Shown piece after piece: positions 35,370-55,466 of a DNA stretch of 64,000 nt. The notes below the pieces were generated by a model, which was not told the origin of the DNA, ran no database searches, and saw nothing but the letters and a program-made list of their open reading frames with translations. The first letter of the stretch is position 1; each line of letters starts with the position of its first letter. The translations under genes were made by a program, and so were the position numbers. The DNA is from Oscheius tipulae (taxonomy: Eukaryota > Nematoda > Chromadorea > Rhabditida > Rhabditidae): positions 6,866,501 through 6,930,500 of the forward strand of contig JASJZH010000001.1 of assembly GCA_037178975.1 (NCBI GenBank), given 5' to 3'.

Positions 35370-35758
35370 ATGAGAGCCTTTGGGTATGTTCTCATGTCTT
35401 TTAGCAGTGTCCTACTCTCATAAATTCAGTCTATTCTTCACCCTGCTACCGCTGATTCTGGCCGCTAGAAGCTATCTCGATGAGACGAAGATTCTCAAGA
35501 CAGCCAAGTCGCTCCAAATCGACGACATTTACAGTCTTCTCAACATTACTGTAAGTTTAGCTAATCTCAAAAAACATGTAATCGTAGTACGGCTGGCCAC
35601 TTTCTCTGAAAGCTGTGGGACAATGGAATGTGGACAAGAAGAAGTGGGGAGAAGAGATCACGGACTACTTCAAGAAACGACAGATGAAGAGCAAGCAGAT
35701 CGGATTGAAGAGACTGGCCACGGCTCTCCAGAAGATGAACGTCACGCTGGTCGAGTGA
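35370..35758 (+). CDS. Secreted protein of about 101 residues, unknown family
   Basis: Exons 35370-35383 (only 14 nt), 35430-35550 and 35588-35758 join in phase. The result is MRAFGLFFTLLPLILAARSY, a signal peptide, then LDETKILKTAKSLQIDDIYS, then YGWPLSLKAVGQWNVDKKKW. The C-terminus is basic and helical (KRQMKSKQIGLKRLATALQK) and ends VTLVE. There are no cysteines. One or two N-glycosylation sequons (NIT, NVT) are present. Likely an extracellular helical protein or a precursor; no family recognised. It lies 175 bp ahead of another lineage-specific gene on the same strand. Confidence 0.65.
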
Positions 35759-35933
35759 AAGAGCGGCAACATTGGAAGAACAATAAACGATACCGAATAC
35801 CTCTTTACAGCACTCTAAGATGTCCACTACTTGTCCGACTTTCAACAAGTTGACTAAAAGCAAGGTCATAAATCGTTTATGAGTGGTCACCTACCCCAAT
35901 GTCGCTTTCTATCTCTTCTTCGATTTCTGCATT

Positions 35934-36994
35934 ATGCGCTTCCGTGACCGTCTCCGAGAACTGTTCCACTGGAAGAGGAAGAAGAAAGTTCAAGACGACA
36001 AGCCCCCGGTTTACGAGGTAGTCGATTCTGCTCAGGAGAACATCTACCATGGACCAGACGATAATTACGAAGAGATTGAAAACCTTGATTCGCCAGTTAG
36101 TTTCTATCTTGTTTCCTTTAGAAAGAAAAAGCTATTCAGAGCACACCAGTGAGACGAATCGAGGCCTGTCAACTGAACGAGAACCAAGGGAAAATGAGGG
36201 TCATCGTTACTGTCCGACAGCAGAGCCAAGTTCTGACCGAGGATCGAAGTATTTGCGAAGCACTAACTCTGACAGACATCGGGGATCTGATTGTCGGTGG
36301 GAGACTCTCAAACAAGGGATGTTCGATCTTGACGAACATCGTGCGCTGTGATAGTTTGAAGGTAGAGAATGCAGTAGTCAGTTGCAAGTAGGTCGATTGT
36401 CCTCTTACAGATCATACCACGTTTTTCAGTTACGATTGGCTCTGTCAACTACTCCAGCGAACTAGGGAAGTCGAGTTCGTCAACTGTACTTTTGAGGACG
36501 TTCAGGTGGGTTAATAGCGGATAACAATCACTTGGACTATCTTTCTCCAAACCTGTACTTTCCAGATAATTTGCGACAATCTCTTCATACGCAACGCTCA
36601 AATAGTTCGTCTGAAGATTCTCCACAACTCGAGAAAGTACAGTTTCCCGCTCCTAACGGATAATCTTCTCCGCTTCTGGCAACAGCAGAGACAAGATCTG
36701 AACATTCAACTTCGAGCAGAGACCTCCTTCACAGTCGCTGGAATACAGTATCTCTGCCAGATCCTCCTACAGACGAGAGAGAAAAACAGTTCGATCTATC
36801 TGGGGAAGGTCGTCAGTTGCTCTCTACTCTGTAGGGACATGGAGATGCCGGAAGGCCTGAGAGTCGAAGCGAAAGGACGACGGTTTTTCGTCAAGGATTC
36901 CGAGGAGAGAATATTCGTCTCATTTGACACGACTGAGACTAAAGAAGATCCAGTTTTCTCGACGGAAATTGACAAATACGACGTGTTCCTATAG
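35934..36994 (+). CDS. Unknown protein with tyrosine motifs including YEEI
   Basis: Begins MRFRDRLRELFHWKRKKK (start chosen because an upstream in-frame TGA closes the frame). It continues through PPVYEVVD, ENIYHGPDD and NYEEIENL. Exons then carry STPVRRIEACQLNENQGKMR, CNYDWLCQLLQ, TREVEFVNCTFEDVQ, LFIRNAQIVRLKIL and YLGKVVSCSLLCRD, ending STEIDKYDVFL. The repeated 'x-V-x-F-x-N-C' strand pattern suggests a solenoid or leucine-rich-like fold similar to F-box-associated nematode proteins, but no F-box is visible. YEEI is the classic Src-family SH2 ligand. The basic start could be a juxtamembrane piece if an unseen 5' exon carries a membrane segment. Function unknown. Confidence 0.55.
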
Positions 36995-39938
36995 TTTCAG
37001 CATAAATCGTGTAGTTGTTTCTAAAGAGTGGACAGCATTTAATCCGCTCGAATAAACAGAGAGGGCTCCCTCCTCTTCTAATTAGTCTAATCCTATTTCA
37101 CCTCCACGCGAGATGTTTCTTTGGCCAAGATCTCTTTAGGCCTGGGCTCACACATCGATCTCTTGGCACCTCTCTCTCACGTTTCTACTCATTTCCGGTG
37201 CTGGGGAGAGGGTGGAGCCCGGACTAGGGAAAGCCCATTATCCCCGTTTCAGGTCTGTCTCTCCTTTAGCTCAAAGTTTAAGTGGCTTCTCTCCCTCCAA
37301 ATTCATTCATAAGTCGCCTTTCTCCAATATCAGGCGCACCTGTTTATAAGCCAGGCTGGTCTTCAAAGAATCTTTTTCTTCCAACCAAAAACATCGATTC
37401 TGAGATCTGCCCATCTTCTTCCCTTTTCCTCCCATTCCATTCGGACTGCATTTGAATGAGACGACATAGCTCTTCCAGGCCTAGCTACTCCTATACACTT
37501 CACAGGGAATCCCCAGTCTGAGAAAATGTCATCGAATCTCCCTGAGTCTAATCCGCAAAATGCCCTCTTTAGTAACAGCTCCCAAAATACCCCTTTCGGC
37601 CCTTTGGAATTCAATTATTCGTGACTGAATGGCTGGATCTGAAAGAGTCATTGGACTGCCACGCGGGCATAACAAGAGAATGAGAAAGTAAGGCCAGCTT
37701 GAAGAAACACCTGAGTTCCGTGACTTGGATATGTCCAGTAAATTCAAACAGAACGTAAACTTTGAGAGCTGGGAAAAAACCATACCGGTCCGCTTCTCCT
37801 AATTCTCATTTAGGTACGTAGGTCAAAATTGATCCAAGCCTTGTCCCTGGCCAGAGTGACTCTAATTAAACGCCGATTACGTGAGCCTTCCAGAGCCATT
37901 AGTCAGCCGCAAAAAGTCAGAAATGTCTCCAATTTCAAGCAAACATATATTTTTATTGACAGGACCCTTTCCCAGTCTTTATGACCGCCCACCTCCCCTC
38001 TCCTTCGATCGGAGAATGACTTTCTGCGTCAGTTGCAGAACTTTCCCAGAATGGGAATCCCTACCTTTTTGTCCTTCCCTTTAAGATTAATCATTCCGTC
38101 CTGTTATAGAGAAACACCTGTCGGCTAATGGAGCTAGAGTACTTTGCCTGGTTACTCCTAATCGAATTTGTAGTCGTTCCGCCAGATTCCTTTTGAGCCT
38201 CATTGTCCGCCTATACTTACACAATGCGGGTTGACCCAGTTCATTTCCGTCCTCTCAAAACCTATGTTCGGAGACCAATACCCGGTTGTTTCGTTCCGTC
38301 TATGAAAACAGATGGAACAATGGTTATAAGGACATTTGAGAGAGATGATTATTTGCCAACACATGTACGCCCACACATACCAGATCCCTCTTTGCCCCCC
38401 TCCCCTTTTTTTGGACAATCCCCCTGGATGTTCGCTCTGTCATCTTTGAGATTTGACGCCTTTCCAAATTGAATTTATATCAGAAGGGCGTAACGATGTT
38501 TTCAGGAGTCTGTTTAGGAGTTCCGTCTCAAGGCCATAAGCCTGGAAAAGTGCAAATATTGTAAGGGGGAGGGTAGCCACGAGTTCCTGTTCCGTGAGAA
38601 TCAGTCTCTTCTTCTAGTCTTTCCCCCAGTATTTTCACTGTCTCAATCTTTTCCTCGTTTGTATTTTGACTTGACTCACCTCGGACGCCGTCACAATGTT
38701 CTCTGACGTAGATGGCTTTTTCATAGAAGTGTAGTAGAACGGACAGCGAGTGTTTTTTGGTGTTTTCCCTGGATCAGTTTTAAAAATGTAGGCTGTTTTG
38801 TGGTCTAGCTTCTTTATTCACCACACAGAAGGGTTCCAAATCTCCCCCACAAGCTTTTTTTGGAGAAAGTATTCCCATTCTGAAGAGCAGTCAAGAAGTC
38901 TTTCTAAAATAGGACTCGCAAATGTCTGCAGAGAACTTCCTATACGATATAGCATCACTATTCACAAGTCTCTATCAAAGAAGATCAGTTCGAAGCCGCA
39001 GATTTTGACGTCGATGAGCATTGGAGAAAGTCTCTTGGAAGGGAATTCTCGTACATTCTACCGATTGGTCGAATAGAAAAGTCTGCATCGTTTCCAGTTA
39101 TCCGGAAGCGCCTTCTCGTCAATAATGTATTTTCTGTTCTGGGGGCAAGACTCCTCTCTCCAGACTTCCGCCAGCCTTTCCTTTCTTCCTCATACATATT
39201 TCCGTCGCGATTGCTCTCGACTTCCTTCTGTCTCTTGTTTTCATTTGCTCACAATTCATCGGGACATAATTATATGTAATCAGCTGAGGGTGTCTTGTTG
39301 AAAACATATAGCCAACAACTCTTTCCATCTGTAGTCCAAGCGATCAGCTAAACCTGACTTGGGAAACTGAGCTAAAAATAGTGATGGAAGTCAGTTACTC
39401 CCGGTCAAGAGACCTAGCGAAATTTCATTTCACGCACTTCAGACCTCATTTGAGACTCCAGCTGTGTACTTACTGTTATTTGTCTTCACGAGAATGACTT
39501 GTCGTCCTTTTTGTCCATCCGGAACGTAAATGTTTTGACGCTGCTCAAGTCCGGAATTTCCGTTGAATTAGCCGCTTGTTTGTACAGATTATAGTGTGCT
39601 CTCGATGTCATTTGACTGCTTCTAGCTTCTGAACTAGTTTTTTTCGCGGGATCAAAGAGAATTAAAAAAACATTCTGCTATGATGAGAACTTTACAGCAC
39701 AATTTTGCGTTCGCGCCCCTTTTATAATTCAAAAACTTGGCGGGAACATTTTATACATTCTGCCTATCGAGAAATTGCCGATTTTGGGTTGATTCTTTCC
39801 CCAGACTTACTGCCGAGCTTTAGCTCCGAAGCCTGTCTTACATTCGCTGGGAAGTTTACAAAAACCGTTGACAAATGCTTCCTTGTTCATCCATGCTCCT
39901 CTTTCTTGTTTCAACCTCTTTACAAACAGTGATTTAAG
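36995..39938. other. Long noncoding region upstream of the RSK gene
   Basis: About 2.9 kb. Only short ORFs (60-92 codons) on both strands, none with splice partners or domain similarity. It includes the promoter side of the RSK gene, with an E2F-like site at 39737-39746. Confidence 0.5.
39737..39746 (+). promoter_or_regulatory. E2F-like site near the RSK start
   Basis: TTGGCGGGAA, about 190 bp upstream of the RSK ATG, with TTCGCGCCCC about 30 bp before it. Both fit E2F/DP consensus; function is inferred. Confidence 0.4.
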
Positions 39939-46400
<6,462 letters not shown>

Positions 46401-46835
46401 AACGACTCTTATTGTGCTTTATTCCCTTTCAAGACCGGTATCTTCCTTCATTTCTCAATTTTTTTGGCAATTGTACACAGATATCGTGGTTTTAGGTGCC
46501 AAAGTATTCTCTCCTGTAAAATAAGTTTTAATACCCGTTCATTCCCCCCATCATTCCAAAGTCAACTGTGATCTTTGTGCCCCCGAATGACCCCTTCAAT
46601 TGTGATATTTTTCATCTCCTTTTCCCTTTTGAATCTTCCCACCACATCGTGTACAAAAAAGCAAGTTTCCCTGAACATTTTTTTCAGAGTTTGGTAATAA
46701 ATTTTGCAAGTTTTGCCAGGCTGCGTGGAATGGGTACACCCAGAAATCTTGACGGTCTTTGGCTTTGGTTATCAGTAGAGCACAGATTGATCTTGCCTAT
46801 TCTTCCTCTTCGAATTTCAACTTTTCCTTCCTGAA
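46401..46835. other. Intergenic, RSK 3' region and SRR promoter
   Basis: T-rich 3' untranslated sequence followed by a short promoter region; no gene seen. Confidence 0.5.
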
Positions 46836-48354
46836 ATGACTGCTGTTAGTCTGAAAGGAGTCGAGGAGGCTTACGAGCGAATTCGGGGCCATATCTACGA
46901 AACTCCTATTATTTCTTCCGAAAAGATCAACGAAATCGTCGGTTTGTGGTTATATGCTCAGAAAACTGGGACGGATATAGGCTGTGAGGTGTTGTTCAAG
47001 TCGGAACATCTTCAAAAGACGGGTAGTTTCAAGGCTCGTGGAGCAACCAACGCTGTTCTACTACTTAAAGAAGAAGGAAAGGTTTCGGGAGTGGTGAGAG
47101 AAAAGAAAATCTAGAAAAGAAGGTCTAGGTCACACATTCGTCAGGAAACCACGGACAGGGGCTGGCTTGGGCAGCAAGAGCTTGCGGTCTTCCGTGCTGT
47201 GTCGTCGTCCCGAATGCGGCTCCGAAATCCAAAATCGAGGCAATGAGAGGATACGAGGCCAGACTCGAACTCTGTGGGAACAGCATTGCAGATCGGTAAG
47301 GTTTGACACAAAGCTATGACCTGAAGTGGTGATACGCAAAGGATTTCAGAGAATCTGGCTGTGCCAAATTCGCCGAAGAGCTCAACTATGGTGTAGTGGA
47401 GCCATTCAACAGCATAGATGTCATTCATGGTCAAGGAACCATCGGTCTGGAGATTGTCAAGCAGGTATCCGAGTTCGATGCCGTCTTTCTAGCAGTTGGG
47501 GGAGGTGGAATGGCTTCTGGAGTGGCCACGTACATTGGAGAAAAGAGGCCCGACATTAAAGGTTAGAAGAAGAACTAAAGATTGATACATTGTTCAGTTT
47601 TCCTCGTGGAGCCTGTAGGCAAAAGACTCGGAGAAGTATTCGCGAACGATGGACATCCAGTAGATGAGGGAGACACTCTCAATACCGTTGCCGACGGAAT
47701 TCGAGTGAAGAATGTTGGTTCAAACTGTATGGCCCCGCTGAGAAAGTACTGTCAAGGACATGTCATCACTGTGGTAAGACACTTCTGAGGGAATTCATTG
47801 CCCCTACCCTTTCTGTTACGGCTGCATTAACTCGTAATCGCTCTTCTGGTCGGGTTTTCCTCCTTTTTTCTTCTTCTTCTGCTCGGCGACGACTTCTTTC
47901 ATGCTGACGTCGGTAGAATTGTTCGTCTTCTTCGACTTGTCGTCCTCGTAGAAACGCATCATCAGACTCATTCGAGCGCCATGTGGGATCGAGTTTAGAA
48001 GATTCTCGAAGTCTTGGCCGATGTTGGCGTAGGAACTCTGGTAGGTCGACATGGGGACGATCGTCAGCAGGGCTACGGTTGTCTGGACAAAACTAAAGGC
48101 TTTTTGACGCTAATTACAAGTTGTTTCAGAGCGAAGAGGAAATTCGCGAAGCTTTGAAACTCATATGGACGAGGACCAAAGTTAGTTTGAACAATTCAAA
48201 GAGCAAAAGGACACATAATTTCAGCAAAGAGTCGAGCCAACCGCAGCTGTTCCACTGGCCGGTCTGCTGAAAGTCGGAGCACAAAATCTCGGCCTCAAGA
48301 AAGTTGTAGTTGTTCTATGTGGCGGAAATGCCGATCTTGACTTTCTTCCTTGAC
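46836..48354 (+). CDS. SRR: Serine racemase / threo-hydroxyaspartate dehydratase-like PLP enzyme
   Basis: Fold-type II PLP enzyme converting L-serine to D-serine and dehydrating serine. Exons: 46836-46941, 46981-47093 (approx.), 47130-47297 (approx.), about 47350-47561, about 47597-47773, 48130-48180, about 48227-48354. MTAVSLKGVEEAYERIRGHI leads to the PLP lysine motif EHLQKTGSFKARGATNA. The SSGNHGQGLAWAARACGLP loop, the glycine-rich phosphate loop AVGGGGMASGVA, and the end EPTAAVPLAGLLKVG with LCGGNADLDFLP follow. Every family landmark is present, so an active cytosolic enzyme is likely. One intron (47774-48129, 356 nt) contains an antisense ORF. The alternative is a threonine/serine dehydratase of the same fold; sequence alone cannot settle racemase versus dehydratase. 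Confidence 0.88.
47816..48052 (-). CDS. Antisense ORF nested in an SRR intron, unknown basic protein
   Basis: 78 codons: MSTYQSSYANIGQDFENLLN, then RMSLMMRFYEDDKSKK, a lysine run (EQKKKKKGGKPD) and SDYELMQP. Third-position G/C use resembles real exons here. The frame extends upstream through TTVALLTIVP to an acceptor-like TAATTAG (48110-48116), so a hydrophobic N-terminal exon segment is possible. Any earlier exon would have to overlap the last SRR exons. No family recognised. The case rests on codon use and position; transcripts would decide it. Confidence 0.5.
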   Translation of the reverse strand: MSTYQSSYANIGQDFENLLNSIPHGARMSLMMRFYEDDKSKKTNNSTDVSMKEVVAEQKKKKKGGKPDQKSDYELMQP

Positions 48355-48454
48355 GAGACATGATAAAGATCTGCTTGTTTGTTGAAGAGACTGAAACCAC
48401 TTCTTTTGATTCAGCGCGTCATGTTACAATACACATTTTTCGTGATAAAGACAG

Positions 48455-48462
48455 TATAAAAG
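48455..48462 (+). promoter_or_regulatory. TATA box of the secreted peptide gene
   Basis: TATAAAAG, 33 bp before the ATG at 48488. The initiation site would then be almost at the start codon, leaving nearly no leader. Confidence 0.65.
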
Positions 48463-48487
48463 ACACGTCAGGAAATGAAATTTAACC

Positions 48488-48836
48488 ATGAAGCACCTTC
48501 TGGTCACTATACTCTTCGTTTCTTTGATTGCTGTCTCTGTGGCTCAGATTCCCCAAGGGGTAAGTTCTGTAGATGAAAGTGGCCTCATGAACAGATCCCG
48601 CTCAATCTTCAAATGAAGCTGAAGAGAAAGGGCCAGAGCTGTATGAAGAGGCATCTCCCAGCTGATCCCACCTCGATTCAACTACAACAGCAGCTGGCGG
48701 TAACGAACACACATGTTATCACGTTTGAACAATCTAGGTCTGTTTCGATCCCAGCTGCGGCAACAGAATCATCCAACAGGTCACGCAATATTATCCTCAA
48801 TACTATCCCCAACTACGACAATGCTTCGGATACTAA
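48488..48836 (+). CDS. Secreted four-cysteine peptide of 91 residues
   Basis: Exons 48488-48559, 48595-48699 and 48738-48836, all phase 0. MKHLLVTILFVSLIAVSVAQ is a textbook signal peptide. The mature part is IPQGIPLNLQMKLKRKGQSC, then HLPADPTSIQLQQQLA and VCFDPSCGNRII, then a QYYPQYYPQ segment and the end LRQCFGY. Four cysteines would allow two disulfides; the tail has tandem YYPQ units. No family recognised. Its own TATA box lies 33 bp upstream. It is only 133 bp behind the SRR stop, so it likely has an independent, possibly inducible, promoter. Confidence 0.75.
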
Positions 48837-49034
48837 CCAGACATCCATATTTATCACACAGATGGACAGTAAATACGAAATAACTGAGAAAGTAAATGGG
48901 CACTCGTAATTGGAATCAAAAGAAGGCGGATCTGTTCTAGGCGTCGGACTCTATGCTAGTAACAAATGTACTGTCTCCGGTGATGTCCATGTCCTGAACT
49001 CTCTGTGGGCGATTCTCACTACAAAAAGTTGGGT

Positions 49035-50021
49035 CTATGAATGAAACGAAAACAGGTACCTGGAACTGAGGGGAATTGTGCGAGTTTGATCGGCAGTAGG
49101 ACTCTTGGAAAAAGAAAGGGGGAGAGGCGATTCCGACAAGCCCGAGTAGCTGTTCTCGTTGCTAGTCCTTCTCTGAAAGAAAAACATGCATCATTCGATA
49201 GAGCTGAAGTATGTGAAAGATACTGACTAGAGAAACTTACATTCCAATCCCTCCCTTTCTTTTCAGCTGTGCTACGGAGCATTTGACAGGCTTCTATGGT
49301 CTTCCTTCTGAGCTCCTCCGGGCTGCACTTTTTAGATATGCCAATTGGCTGAATGTCACTGCGATCCACCAGCATGATCTTGAAATCCTCAATGGCAGGG
49401 GAGTCGATTATGGCGGCTCCGGCTTGACAGCAAATTCTTAGCAGCTCGTTACGCAGGGCTTCTTTGCTGGCGAAGTCGTCGAAAGCCTTGGCCAGTCGTG
49501 TTTCGATGTTGACGAAGTCTTTTCTCACTTCGGGAAGATTCACAACTGAAGAGAGAAGTGTAACAAAGCAAGAACGTATCGATTTTTGTGGTCTAAAACT
49601 AAAACATACTGTGAGACATCGTTGCATAGCTCTCCATATCCTTCTGCATGAACTCGAGCCGTGCCTTGGTTTCTTTCCGCTCTTTCTCTAGCTCTTCTTT
49701 CTTTTTGATGTTCGAGTCGATCTTGCTCTTCAGGTTGTCGATTTTGAATGCGATAGCTATGAAAATATGGATGCTATTCTCGACAAAAACAAATACCTCT
49801 TTCTTCGTTAGCAGCGATTTGGCGGGCGTCACGAGCATTTTTCTTGATCACCTCGAAAGCTTTCTCTATTTCGGGTCTCAATGATGGCTGGGACTAAATT
49901 AGGGTGGATGAATGCAAAAGAAAAAACGCCATACCTCCGCTGCTTCTTCGTTTGCCCGTATAAGGAAGTCGTTCAGGGAGCTCGTTTTGAGCTTTCGAAT
50001 TCTTTCTTGCATTTCCTCCAT
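49035..50021 (-). CDS. Coiled-coil protein of unknown function
   Basis: Five or six exons joined by 40-65 nt introns in correct phase. MEEMQERIRKLKTSSLNDFL is followed by ANEERAIAFKIDNLKSKID, then EELEKERKETKARLEFMQKD, a long heptad region. Then VNLPEVRKDFVNIETRLAKA, RICCQAGAAIIDSPAIEDF and CSPEELRRKTIEACQMLRST. The tail is serine/proline-rich (ESPLPLSFSKSPT) and ends SFHS. No signal peptide. The architecture, coiled coil plus a helical domain of ~70 residues, resembles small scaffold or kinetochore proteins, but I recognise no family. Confidence 0.65.
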
Positions 50022-50407
50022 GCTATAATACAGACATTAGTCAAAAATATTGTAGCCGCAAAATAAAACAAAAAAGTCTAACATGTACTAGCTATATAAT
50101 CTGCTTTCTTTTCTTTTCAAAATCGGTCATTTCCCTCCGACGAAGGTCCCGTCACGAAGAAGATTACGGTAGTTGGTGCGCCACTGCGTATCCAATCGAT
50201 CTGCCGGCTCATTTGGAATTTTTTGGGCCAGACACACTTGTCTTTCATTTGTTTTTTTGTTGAGTTTTCCTGATTTTTTCAGTTTTTCATCTTCTCGTAT
50301 GCAGTAGGTTACTGCAAAGTTTCTAAGAATTCATTTTCAGGCTACTCAAGTCTCTAGGACGTCTTTCAATTCTACCAGTCAGGGCAGCCAGCAGCATCAA
50401 TTATAAA

Positions 50408-53553
<3,146 letters not shown>

Positions 53554-54030
53554 ACAAGTATCTTCCTTTATCATCTTCTTCATTCTCTTTTCTTTCCCAA
53601 TATCTCCCTTCATCCCTGTGTCGTCATCTCTTCATTTTTCTAGCACAATTTCAACTTACATTCTCTCGCATCTCCAACCAGTTTAAGGGTATTCCTCATT
53701 GTTCTAGCTACCCGTCCCATTATTCACTTTATAAGTGATCGTTATGTGAAATTTATTCAGTCTACTCTATTTTTATTTCCTCCCTATTTTTAGTCTCAAA
53801 TCCACTTTCACTCACATTGTTTCGAATAATGGTTAGTGAGTATAAACTGTTGAAAAAAAAACTACTGAATTTGACACGAGGGTCTTCCTATCAAGGCGAA
53901 TCCGGATAGATTACGACGTTCAAGCAAGAAATCAAGATCGGGACGGTTGACAGGGAGAGGAACGTGAACTGGAGATATATTTTATTATGAGGAGTACATT
54001 CAATTATATCGCGAATATAAATGGATCTGT
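53554..54030. other. 3' flanks of two convergent genes
   Basis: T/C-rich untranslated sequence; nothing else seen. Confidence 0.5.
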
Positions 54031-54708
54031 TCAATGATATCCTCTGAATGCGGACATGAGCTGTTGGACGGAAATAGGGCCAACGGTCACTTCAGAGTTG
54101 TAGGAAGATTCATGGTAATGAGTCATCTGGACAGGAAAGTAGGAGGACACGGGACTACCGCGACCCATCTCCCTGTGCTTTCTCTGGGAACAAATTATTA
54201 GAATCGGAATAAGGGGGCAAGTTACCTGGAACTCTTGATAGTACTGTTCGTCGTCTTCCTCCTCTCTTTGCATTCTTTCCAAATCACGTCTAGTCAGTTT
54301 CGTCTTCGGACTGACGCTCTTTTGTCTTCTTGAATCCTTCTCTTCGTCCAACATCTTTTCCAAATCACGGAAAGTGAGCATCTTCTTCGGCTGCTCTTCG
54401 ACAGACTTGACTTGCTGTTCAACGATCCTCGGTCCTCCTTCGAACGGATGGATGCCGAAGAACGAATAGGCATCGGGAGACGCCTCGAAAGGACTGTTGG
54501 AAGACGGAGAGAATGAGACTGGAGAGGAGTTCTGAAAGACGAAGTTTTGATCAGTCGAGGATGGATCATCTGGTTTATGAGGATTGAAGAAAACTGACAG
54601 CTCCGTTGGGGATGAAGACGGGAGCAGAAGCACTGAAGGTGTGAGACATCTTTCTGAGAGAGCCGGATTGATCGGTTGTGTTTTGGAACTGGCTGTGGTC
54701 GGATCCAT
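54031..54708 (-). CDS. Unknown serine/proline-rich protein with repeated LTxRDLExM motif
   Basis: Start chosen at the ATG of MDPTTASSKTQPINPALSE (54708). The first half is serine/proline-rich and disordered (VLLLPSSSPTELSVFFNP). Then two copies of a short motif: LTFRDLEKMLDEEKD and LTRRDLERMQREEED. After a 42-nt intron it ends RKHREMGRGSPVSS, VTVGPISVQQLMSAFRGYH. No membrane segment or signal peptide. The motif pair and C-terminal hydrophobic element look like short linear interaction motifs of a nuclear or RNA-binding adaptor, but that is inference. The intron is in frame, so the retained form is also translatable. Confidence 0.55.
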   Translation of the reverse strand: MDPTTASSKTQPINPALSERCLTPSVLLLPSSSPTELSVFFNPHKPDDPSSTDQNFVFQNSSPVSFSPSSNSPFEASPDAYSFFGIHPFEGGPRIVEQQVKSVEEQPKKMLTFRDLEKMLDEEKDSRRQKSVSPKTKLTRRDLERMQREEEDDEQYYQEFQVTCPLIPILIICSQRKHREMGRGSPVSSYFPVQMTHYHESSYNSEVTVGPISVQQLMSAFRGYH

Positions 54709-55013
54709 AACTCCGTTTTTGAAGCGAAGCAAACGAGTACAAGCTATCACGGCGCGACGCGTTCTGAGTAGCCCGGCTTTTGATTAACTTTGTTTGCTAA
54801 TGTTTTATCACGCTTTCACATCTATCCATCAATAGTGACAAGTTGTTGGTGTTTTTTTTGACGCATAAGTTAGCAGTCTCCTGAGCATTTAACATGAGCT
54901 GGAGTTTGAATTACTGTAGGTTCAACACAACTATTGCTTGCACTTATCTGTACGTCCCTAGACTTGTTCAATACATTGTATCCTCGCAAAAAGGTGACTT
55001 TCTTGGAAGAAGC
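54709..55013. other. Intergenic, nothing seen
   Basis: Short A/T-rich gap without a supportable feature. Confidence 0.4.
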
Positions 55014-55283
55014 AATTCGAGTTTGCCGAGCACCTCTTCCAACAGGTACGCCTACTTCCCAACTTGTAACTTTCCCCCCTGTTCAGTAGCCACGTGACCT
55101 ACTGGAAAACTGGCCGAGCCACCTCCAGAAGCAGGCATCTACCTGAAGAACCTGAAGCTGCGAGGAGAGTTGCGGGCTAGCGACATGGTCTTCGTCTTGG
55201 AAGGAGAAGAGGGGAAGCAGCTCCACTCGAAGTGGAAGGCATTGGTGATCAAGGACATCTTCTTCCTCGAGGAGCCGAAGTAG
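55014..55283 (+). pseudogene. Gene fragment with an apparent frame break
   Basis: Coding-like pieces: KKQFEFAEHLFQQ before a GT donor at 55045, PRDLLENWPSHLQKQ after it, and then, shifted by one base, GIYLKNLKLRGELRASDMVF to KWKALVIKDIFFLEEPK and a stop. Codon use in the last piece is strongly coding. No splice site joins the last two pieces, so I read it as a decayed or misassembled gene. No 5' portion found; family unknown. Confidence 0.35.
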
Positions 55284-55466
55284 GTCAACTCTACCTACGC
55301 CAATGTTCCCAAGGCAGCCACCAGCTCCTTCTACGCCTGCTGAGGTGTTCCCGAAAAGACAGTTCAGGAAAATCGGCGAGTAAAATATGTTGTGTTCAGT
55401 CAAATTTTTTACTTAAAAATATAAAAGTGAACAATACCCGGGTAACAAAACAGTAAAAAAGTAAAA

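Noticed and set aside
38203-38472. 89-codon ORF (MRVDPVHFRPLKTYVRRP) upstream of RSK
   Set aside because: Looks mildly coding but has no splice partners, signal peptide or neighbours in frame; chance cannot be excluded in 2.9 kb of noncoding DNA.
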